From: Candidatus Agathobaculum merdavium
Lineage (GTDB): Bacteria > Bacillota > Clostridia > Oscillospirales > Butyricicoccaceae
Length of the DNA: 36,481 nt
Assembly: GCA_019115615.1 (NCBI GenBank)
Contig: DXDE01000107.1
Coordinates: 1 to 36,481 of the forward strand
Direction: 5' to 3'
Shown: positions 30,611-36,481 of the stretch, one piece after another
Layout of the letters: each line of letters starts with the position of its first letter
How positions within the stretch are numbered: position 1 is the first letter of the stretch
The notes under the pieces: model-generated
Databases searched by the model: none
Told to the model about the DNA's origin: nothing
The model's input: only the letters and a program-made list of their open reading frames with translations
Program-made: the position numbers and the translations under genes

Positions 30611-31777
30611 TTACATCTGACGGTCGAGCGTGACTACCGGGTTATACCGCACATCGATTGCCTTGAGGCGGTCATAAATCTTCATCAAAAGCTCCCGCTT
30701 GTCATTCTCCCCATAGCTGTACGGCACAACCACATCAAAGATCAGATTGATCTGCCGTGCGCCGTCCACCACGCGGAAGTCGTGCATGGAGAGCTTTTCG
30801 TCGATCTCCTGCAGCACACCGTCCACCTGTGCGCGCAGCGCTGTAACATGCTCGTTGTTCACGTCGATCGGGTCCATATGGATGACGAGATATACGCCTG
30901 TGCGCTGCCAGACGCGTTTTTCCGCCTCATCGATCACCTCATGTACGGCGACAAAGTCCGAATCGCTCGGCACCTCGGCATGCAGCGAAGCCAGCGAACG
31001 GCCCGCGCCGTAGTTATGCACGATCAGGTCGTGCACACCGACGATATAGTCGCTTTCGCGCACAATCGCCTCAATGCTGCGTGCAACCTCCGGATCGGCC
31101 GCCTCGCCCAGCAGGGGCGCGACCGTGTCGCGCACGATGCCGATGCCCGCCCAGATGATAAACAGGGCAACCAGCAGACCAACATATCCGTCAACCGGCA
31201 GGGTGGTGAACCGGCCAGCGACCATGCCCAGCACGACGACCGCAGTCGTAATCACGTCGTTGCGGCTGTCCTGTCCGGCCGCCATCAGCACAGGCGACTC
31301 AATGCGCCCGCCGATCTTGGAGTTAAACGCGCCCACCCACAATTTGACCAGCATGGACACCGCGAGGATCACCAGCAGCACGACCGAGAACGCGACCGGT
31401 TCCGGGTGGATGATGCGGTCAAACGAGGTTTTGAGGAACTCTACGCCCACCAGCACGATGATGAACGCCACGATCAGGCCCGCGATGTACTCGGTACGGC
31501 CGTAGCCAAACGGATGCTTGGCATCCGGCGCCTTGCCCGATACCTTGAAGCCGACGATCGAGATCAGGCAGGAAAGCCCATCAGACAGGTTGTTGAACGC
31601 ATCCGCCGCGATCGAGATCGAGCCGGTCAGAAAGCCGATCACCAGCTTGAGTGCAAACAGGAACACGTTGCACGCAATGCCTACCGCACCGGACAGCACG
31701 CCGTATTGCTCGCGCACGCGTGCATCCCGGGTGTTATCCGCGTCACGGATAAACAGACGGATCAATGTGTTGGTCAT
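30611..31777 (-). CDS. Cation diffusion facilitator, manganese-type signature
   Basis: Proton-coupled divalent-metal exporter of 388 residues with six helices (about 28-210) and a cytosolic ferredoxin-like C-terminal domain. It seems to have extra C-terminal sequence (residues 300-388) beyond the ~300 of simple members. Metal-site residues are D59xxxN63 with D66 (AADAFNNLSD) in TM2 and D170xxxD174 (GQDSRNDV) in TM5. The DxxxD in place of HxxxD is associated with Mn(II) rather than Zn(II) transport in this family. HPFGYGR (88-94) is also typical. The start ATG overlaps the DUF1294 stop (ATGA) and has GAGGGG upstream. Confidence 0.9.
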   Translation of the reverse strand: MTNTLIRLFIRDADNTRDARVREQYGVLSGAVGIACNVFLFALKLVIGFLTGSISIAADAFNNLSDGLSCLISIVGFKVSGKAPDAKHPFGYGRTEYIAGLIVAFIIVLVGVEFLKTSFDRIIHPEPVAFSVVLLVILAVSMLVKLWVGAFNSKIGGRIESPVLMAAGQDSRNDVITTAVVVLGMVAGRFTTLPVDGYVGLLVALFIIWAGIGIVRDTVAPLLGEAADPEVARSIEAIVRESDYIVGVHDLIVHNYGAGRSLASLHAEVPSDSDFVAVHEVIDEAEKRVWQRTGVYLVIHMDPIDVNNEHVTALRAQVDGVLQEIDEKLSMHDFRVVDGARQINLIFDVVVPYSYGENDKRELLMKIYDRLKAIDVRYNPVVTLDRQM

Positions 31778-32058
31778 AACAATCCCCTCGAATACAAAAT
31801 GTTATAAATGCCGAGTAATATTGCAATCTGCAATATCATGATTGCCGGTATGCCCAGCATGAAGCTGCGGTGCAGCGTTTTGTGGCGGATCAGCAGCATC
31901 GTCAGATACACGCCCGGCCCGCCGCCGACCAGCGCCCAGAAAAACAGCGTGCGCTCGGGCACACGCCGCCAGCCGCGCGGTGCGGCGAGCTTATCATAAA
32001 TACACACGACCGCGCCGATGACGCTGACCGCGACGAAGTAATAGAGTACGTTCTGCAC
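31774..32058 (-). CDS. DUF1294 small membrane protein
   Basis: A 94-residue protein with about three membrane helices and the DUF1294 pattern: DKLAAPRGWRRVPERTL near residues 22-38, then GGGPGVYLTMLLIRHKT near 45-61 and a C-terminal helix. Function is unknown. The start codon is GTG at 32058 with GGAGG 11 bases upstream; no better start is seen. It is translationally coupled to the CDF transporter by a 4-base overlap, so a role near metal transport is possible but unproven. Confidence 0.85.
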   Translation of the reverse strand: MQNVLYYFVAVSVIGAVVCIYDKLAAPRGWRRVPERTLFFWALVGGGPGVYLTMLLIRHKTLHRSFMLGIPAIMILQIAILLGIYNILYSRGLL

Positions 32059-32093
32059 GTCCGGTATATCCTCCCCGGCGGAAATTTCTTTTC

Positions 32094-32122
32094 ATTTTAC
32101 CACAGTCTGGCGAAAATCGCAA
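32094..32122 (-). promoter_or_regulatory. Promoter of the DUF1294-CDF operon
   Basis: On the minus strand TTGCGA (32122-32117) and TAAAAT (32099-32094) are 17 bases apart, with TGG before the -10 (extended element), about 35 bases upstream of the GTG start. Confidence 0.65.
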
Positions 32123-32195
32123 ATGAACGCTGCAAAAATAGCGGCTGCTAACGCTTGGCGGCATCCCGCTTGCAGACTCCATTTGCTGCACAACA

Positions 32196-32229
32196 AAAAA
32201 CAGCCTCGCGGAGTTTTGCTCCACGAGGC
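32196..32229 (-). terminator. Terminator of the secreted hydrolase gene
   Basis: GCCTCG-GGAG (32203-32213) pairs with CTCC-CGAGGC (32219-32229) with one C/A mismatch around TTTTG. On the minus strand a T-run (complement of 32196-32200) follows. It begins 11 bases after the hydrolase stop. Confidence 0.8.
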
Positions 32230-32240
32230 CGCTTTTTCTT

Positions 32241-34142
32241 TTAAAATGCCTGTATTTCACGCAGTATGATGCTGCCTGCATCGGATGGGAACACCAGCCG
32301 GATCTCACGGATCGCGGAGAGGTCTACATCCTGAAAATCCTCCAAGGGGATGCGGATCGTGCCAAGCGTGGTAAACGTGCTGTACTGCAGGAAGTCCTCA
32401 CCCTCCCACATGGGGATGCGCTCGATCTCGCCCTGCTGCCAACGCAGCGCCGGCGTTCCGGCCGGAAGCGTCACAGCCGCGCGGTTGCCGCGGGCATCCT
32501 GCAGCATGACCACGACTTGCTGATCCTGCTGCCCGTTGCGTTCATCCGAGCTGTCCTGCGCAAGGTCGAGCTGCAGGTTGGTATAGCCGCTCAGATCTGC
32601 CGAACAGGGGAAGCTGATCTCCGCGTCCGGCTCATCCCAGCGGATGCGCAGCAGGTCATAGGTAATGAACCCACCGGGCAGCCGGAACGCGCCCGCCGTG
32701 TTGTCTACCGTACTGCTCGCATTGACCCAATCCGCGGCAGCCTTTTCCGTCGTCAGCTGCGCATCTGCACCGACCGCGGAAAACAAGTCCTTTGCCGGGA
32801 CATCCGCCTGCATCAGGATCTCACAGTCGGCATACTGGTCGGGCAGTTCCTGCGCATCGGCGAACGGCGTCTGCTGCTCTTCCAGCACAGACTGTAAAAA
32901 TTCCTTGGTATACTGGCTGAAAAACGCCCGCTGCTTTTCCGCCGGCATGGTCGCGGCGATGCTTTCCGCATCGGCAAACGGGTCAGGCCGCACCAGCGCC
33001 GTGCTGAAACCGGCATGGTTGCCGCCCTTCAGGTAAATCAGTTCGGTGGAAGCCGTCCGCTCCGGATCATTTTCCAAATCGTCATAAATTTTCGCACCGT
33101 CCAAGGTGGACACATCCCCGTCGTACTGCGGGATCAGGATCGACGTCGGTACATCGGGCAGTTCGCCGGAGAACGGCGAAATCAGCGCCGGGGCGACCGT
33201 CAGCAGGCCGTCCACGCCCAAATCCGGCAGGCGCTCGGCCACTTCAAAGATGTCCCGTCCTGCGCGCGAGTGGCCAATCAGGACGACCTGATCCAAATCG
33301 CCCTTGCCGGTCAGGTCACAGGGGAAAATGCCCTGCTCCCCGCCGATCGCACGGGCCAGCATCTCCATCTGCTGCTCGACGACCTGCACCGTACGCTCGC
33401 AGCCGTTCGGCTCTCCGTCTTCAAAGGAGTAATTGATCGCAATGTTCATCGAAACTGCCAGATAGCCCGCCTCGGCCAGCTCGTTGACCAGATAGGAAAA
33501 GCCCAGATCGTAGCGGTTTTCCGACGCCTTATCGATCGGGTGCGCGCCATGCAGCAGTACCACGACCGGGCGCTTCTCGCCGCCCGGCACACCGACAACG
33601 CCCTGCATCTGATAGGGCGTATCCGGGCGGGAGGGGTTTTTCAGACTGCCTTGCCCCAGATCATAGACGTATGTCCGTCCCTCGGGCTGGGGCGTTGTCA
33701 CAATCGCCGCATTGGTCGCCGCGTCCCATTGGAACGTCAGCCCCGGAATCTGCTCAAGCAGTTCGGGCGACGTGTAGGTGGTGCCGTCCTTCACCGTCAG
33801 CCGCTCGTCCTGCCACAGCTGCTCCGCACCTGCTGACAGCACCCCACGCGCGGTATCGACCGAATAGGTTTGCCCATCCGCGGAAGTGAGGACAGCCGTC
33901 GCTGTCTGCGCATCCCACGTCACTGTAAAGCCGCCGCTCTCCAGCACAGCACGGAGCGGGATCAGCACCTCGCCATCCTGATAATACGGCAGTGGGCTGT
34001 CCTTAGCCGGCATGCCGTCCACCAGAAGCGTGGTCGGGTAAGCGGACAGGTTCGGCAAATTGCCGGATGCACCAGCCGCAGCGCTGCACAGCATGGCGGA
34101 CGCAAGCCCGGCCGCAATCAATTTACGCCATGATCTTTTCAT
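32241..34142 (-). CDS. Secreted alpha/beta hydrolase with copper-amine-oxidase-like N-terminal domain
   Basis: A 633-residue exported protein. It has a signal peptide (residues 1-26, KRSWRKLIAAGLASAMLCSAAAGA), then a stalk/copper-amine-oxidase-N-type domain at about 39-150 (VDGMPAK, VLIPLRAVLESGGFTVTWD). The alpha/beta hydrolase core spans about 175-440, with LLHGAH at 197-201, nucleophile S292 in GHSRAG, a candidate acid D341 or D343 in YDGDVS, and H376 in GGNHAGF. A C-terminal beta-rich domain (about 470-633) looks like a carbohydrate-binding sandwich. The start at 34142 is 5 bases after GAGGT, better than the ATG one codon before. It is probably an esterase or lipase-like enzyme; the substrate is unknown. 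Confidence 0.85.
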   Translation of the reverse strand: MKRSWRKLIAAGLASAMLCSAAAGASGNLPNLSAYPTTLLVDGMPAKDSPLPYYQDGEVLIPLRAVLESGGFTVTWDAQTATAVLTSADGQTYSVDTARGVLSAGAEQLWQDERLTVKDGTTYTSPELLEQIPGLTFQWDAATNAAIVTTPQPEGRTYVYDLGQGSLKNPSRPDTPYQMQGVVGVPGGEKRPVVVLLHGAHPIDKASENRYDLGFSYLVNELAEAGYLAVSMNIAINYSFEDGEPNGCERTVQVVEQQMEMLARAIGGEQGIFPCDLTGKGDLDQVVLIGHSRAGRDIFEVAERLPDLGVDGLLTVAPALISPFSGELPDVPTSILIPQYDGDVSTLDGAKIYDDLENDPERTASTELIYLKGGNHAGFSTALVRPDPFADAESIAATMPAEKQRAFFSQYTKEFLQSVLEEQQTPFADAQELPDQYADCEILMQADVPAKDLFSAVGADAQLTTEKAAADWVNASSTVDNTAGAFRLPGGFITYDLLRIRWDEPDAEISFPCSADLSGYTNLQLDLAQDSSDERNGQQDQQVVVMLQDARGNRAAVTLPAGTPALRWQQGEIERIPMWEGEDFLQYSTFTTLGTIRIPLEDFQDVDLSAIREIRLVFPSDAGSIILREIQAF

Positions 34143-34267
34143 CATACACCTCATTTCTGTATCCGCGAAAGGCATGCGGATCTTTTTGGCGCAAAGGGGA
34201 ACAGGCGCCTTACCCAATAAAACGAAAGACGTTCTGATAAGTTCCCACAAAACCGCAGAAAAAATAA

Positions 34268-34312
34268 AAATGCTTCTGAAGCGTGGGAATTCCCCTTGCT
34301 TCAGAAGCATTT
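34268..34312 (-). terminator. carB terminator
   Basis: A perfect 15-bp stem (34268-34282 with 34298-34312) is followed on the minus strand by a T-rich run. The 15-base loop itself holds the palindrome GGGAATTCCC. Between here and 34142 there is an additional small hairpin (ATCCGC 34161-34166 with GCGGAT 34176-34181) near the hydrolase start, but no promoter that I trust. Confidence 0.85.
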
Positions 34313-34359
34313 GCAGCCTTGAAAGATGCGGCGCGCGTCCTGCTGCCGCTTTCAGCCTA

Positions 34360-36481
34360 TCAGATCGTGTTGATATCCACCATCTCGCAGTTTTCGATCT
34401 TAACGTCGCCCTCAAGGCAGCGCAGCAGCGCCGAGGCGGTGTCGATCGAGGTCAGGCACGGGATCGCGCGCTCGACCGCAGTGCGGCGGATGTGCACCGA
34501 GCCAAGCTCGGGGTGACGGCCCTTGACCGAGGTCGCGACGACGTAGTCCACCTTGCCGGACTCGATCAGGTCGATGATATTCGGGGCAGGCTCGTCGACG
34601 TTGCGGATCGCGTTGGTCGCAACCATGTGGCGGTTAAGGACGTTCGCCGTGCCGCTCGTCGCGTAGATATCGAAGCCGAGCGCTTCAAACCGCTCGCCGA
34701 TGCGGATGGCTTCCTGCTTGTCCGAATCGCGCACGGAGATCAGCACCGCGCCCTTCTTCTTCATCTGGAAGCCCGCACCAATCAGACCCTTGAGGAGTGC
34801 TTCGCGGAACGAGGTCGAAACGCCGAGCACCTCGCCGGTCGACTTCATTTCCGGCCCCAGCTGGGTGTCGAGGTCGCGCAGCTTCTGGAACGAGAACACC
34901 GGTACCTTAACAGCGTAGTGGTCGCTCTCCGGGTGCAGACCGGTGCCGCAGCCCATGTCGCGCAGCTTTTCGCCGAACATGCAGCGGGTCGCAAGGTCGA
35001 CCATCGGCACGCCCGTTACCTTGGAGATATACGGCACGGTACGGGACGAACGCGGGTTGACCTCAATGACGTAAATCTGATCATTATACAGCACGAACTG
35101 GATGTTGACCAGACCGAGTACCGCGAGGTTCTTCGCGAGCGCCTCGGTGTAGCGGATGATCGTCTCCTTGTGCTTGGGTTCGATGTTGATCGACGGATAG
35201 ATCGAGATCGAGTCGCCCGAGTGGACGCCTGCGCGCTCGAAGTGCTCCATGATGCCTGGGATGAGGATGTCGTCGCCGTCGCAGATAGCGTCGACCTCGA
35301 TCTCGCGGCCCATCATATACTTATCGACCAGCACCGGGTTTTCTACCTTGTTGCGGGTGATGACCTTCATGAACTCGCGCACGTCCTCTTCCTTGTGCGC
35401 GATCTCCATGCCCTGACCGCCCAGAACGTAGGACGGACGGACAAGCACCGGATAGCCCAGCTCGTCGGCCGCCTTGACGGCTTCTTCCTCGGTCATAACG
35501 GTGTGACCCGCCGGACGCGGGATGCCGCACTTTTCGAGGATAACGTCGAACTTCTCGCGGTCTTCTGCCGCGTCGATCGACCACGCCGGGGTACCGAGAA
35601 TCGGGATGCCCAGCTTTTCGATGTGCGCGGCGAGGTTGATCGCGGTCTGACCGCCGAACTGGACGATCGCGAAGTCCGGCTTCTCGGCGTTCACGACGCC
35701 GGTCACGTCTTCAGGCGTCAGCGGCTCGAAATACAGACGGTCGGCCGTGTCGAAGTCGGTCGAAACGGTCTCCGGGTTGTTGTTGATGATGACGGTCTCG
35801 CAGCCGAGCTTTTGCAGCGCCCAAACCGCGTGTACCGAGCAGTAGTCGAACTCGATGCCCTGACCGATGCGGATCGGGCCGGAGCCGAGCACCAGCACCT
35901 TTTTCTTGCCGGAGGCGGGCTTGACCTCGGTCTCCTCGTCGTAGGTCGAGTAGTAATACGGGGTCTCGGCCTCGAACTCGGCGGCACAGGTATCAACCAT
36001 CTTGTAAACCGGCAGGCGCTTGACGGCGGAAATATCCTTGCCGCCGGACAACTCGACAATTGTCTTGTCGAGGAAGCCCATCTTCTTGGCGCGGATATAC
36101 AGATCCTTGTCGATCTCTGCGGCGGAAGCCAGCTCCTTCTCCATGTCGATGATGTTCTGGAACTTGTGCAGGAAGAAGGTGTCCATCGTAGTGATCTCGT
36201 GGATCTCTTCGATGCTCATGATGCCGCGGCGCAGCGCCTCGCAGATGTGGAACAGGCGCTGGTCGTCCGTGCGGGCGACGCCCTTCTTGATCTCTGCATC
36301 GCTCTGTTTCTGGATGCGCGGGACGATCATACTGTCCAGCTTGATCTCACAGCCGCGGACCGCCTTCATCAGCGCGCCCTCAAAGCTGTTGTCGATCGCC
36401 ATGACTTCGCCGGTCGCCTTCATCTGGGTGCCGAGCGTGTTGTCAGCGTAAACGAACTTATCAAACGGCCAGCGCGGGAAC
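34360..36481 (-). CDS. carB: Carbamoyl phosphate synthase large subunit, partial
   Basis: Makes carbamoyl phosphate from bicarbonate, ammonia (from CarA) and two ATP, feeding arginine and pyrimidine synthesis. About 707 of the expected ~1070 residues are present. The reading enters from the right edge as PRWPFDKF...GTQMKATGEVMAI, so the N-terminal part lies outside. Present are the end of the carboxyphosphate domain, the oligomerisation domain, the second ATP-grasp (carbamoyl phosphate) domain with VLGSGPIRIGQGIEFDYC and VRPSYVLGGQGM, and the C-terminal MGS-like allosteric domain (ISVRDSDK to VDINTI). No frameshift is seen. A strong terminator follows. Confidence 0.97.
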   Translation of the reverse strand, partial: FPRWPFDKFVYADNTLGTQMKATGEVMAIDNSFEGALMKAVRGCEIKLDSMIVPRIQKQSDAEIKKGVARTDDQRLFHICEALRRGIMSIEEIHEITTMDTFFLHKFQNIIDMEKELASAAEIDKDLYIRAKKMGFLDKTIVELSGGKDISAVKRLPVYKMVDTCAAEFEAETPYYYSTYDEETEVKPASGKKKVLVLGSGPIRIGQGIEFDYCSVHAVWALQKLGCETVIINNNPETVSTDFDTADRLYFEPLTPEDVTGVVNAEKPDFAIVQFGGQTAINLAAHIEKLGIPILGTPAWSIDAAEDREKFDVILEKCGIPRPAGHTVMTEEEAVKAADELGYPVLVRPSYVLGGQGMEIAHKEEDVREFMKVITRNKVENPVLVDKYMMGREIEVDAICDGDDILIPGIMEHFERAGVHSGDSISIYPSINIEPKHKETIIRYTEALAKNLAVLGLVNIQFVLYNDQIYVIEVNPRSSRTVPYISKVTGVPMVDLATRCMFGEKLRDMGCGTGLHPESDHYAVKVPVFSFQKLRDLDTQLGPEMKSTGEVLGVSTSFREALLKGLIGAGFQMKKKGAVLISVRDSDKQEAIRIGERFEALGFDIYATSGTANVLNRHMVATNAIRNVDEPAPNIIDLIESGKVDYVVATSVKGRHPELGSVHIRRTAVERAIPCLTSIDTASALLRCLEGDVKIENCEMVDINTI

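Noticed and set aside
1..36481. Genome-wide reassignment of TGA to tryptophan
   Set aside because: Several intact genes here end naturally in TGA with a terminator or an ATGA overlap straight after, and Trp is encoded by TGG throughout.

Overview
The window looks like chromosomal DNA from a GC-rich, spore-forming member of the Clostridia, probably an Oscillospirales-type gut anaerobe. This is inferred from GC-rich coding DNA with AT-rich promoters, strong Shine-Dalgarno sites, a spoVAC-spoVAD-spoVAE operon, a tandem glycine riboswitch, an FHA-fused FtsW/RodA protein beside a class B penicillin-binding protein, and many short convergent and divergent operons closed by intrinsic terminators. 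I saw no rRNA or tRNA gene, CRISPR array or intact mobile element. The first ~650 bases are AT-richer, unrecognised, and may be a decayed insertion.

Layout. 1-650: unrecognised segment with a leftward promoter. 720-3122: iron-type alcohol dehydrogenase behind a leader with an intrinsic terminator, a run of hairpins, then L-asparaginase. 3229-3617: a self-contained unit encoding two tiny related peptides. 3623-4727 (-): ribonuclease HI and a DUF2238-type membrane protein. 4885-6654: ABC exporter. 6703-9633 (-): zinc-dependent phospholipase C-like protein, radical SAM protein, a small membrane protein with a Cys cluster, and proC. 9766-12124: an aromatic-acid-exporter-like protein and a sodium:neurotransmitter-type symporter. 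12285-16435: likely operon nadE, VanZ-like, CatA-like acetyltransferase, tyrA. 16497-18903: a ferritin-like-looking protein facing away from spoVAC-AD-AE, with forespore-type promoter candidates on both strands. 18970-19938: a tRNA-dihydrouridine synthase cut by an in-frame TGA. 20065-20316: small membrane protein. 20524-21977 (-): CNNM/HlyC-type protein with a long structured leader. 21995-23929 (-): a FUSC-type membrane protein also split by an in-frame TGA. 24111-27236 (-): FHA-FtsW/RodA and PBP. 27331-29122: glycine riboswitch and alanine/glycine symporter. 29177-30537: brnQ. 30611-32058 (-): DUF1294 protein and a CDF metal transporter. 32241-34142 (-): secreted alpha/beta hydrolase. 34360-36481 (-): carB, cut by the window edge.

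Themes. Many genes concern amino-acid handling (asparaginase, proC, tyrA, brnQ, glycine-controlled symporter, SNF symporter, carB). A second group concerns the cell envelope and spores (RodA-like/PBP pair, spoVA). The most unusual points are the paired micropeptides with a private promoter and terminator, two genes within about 3 kb each interrupted by one in-frame TGA while other genes here use TGA as a normal stop, and several structured leaders (alcohol dehydrogenase, CNNM protein, split FUSC gene) that match no riboswitch class I can recognise.
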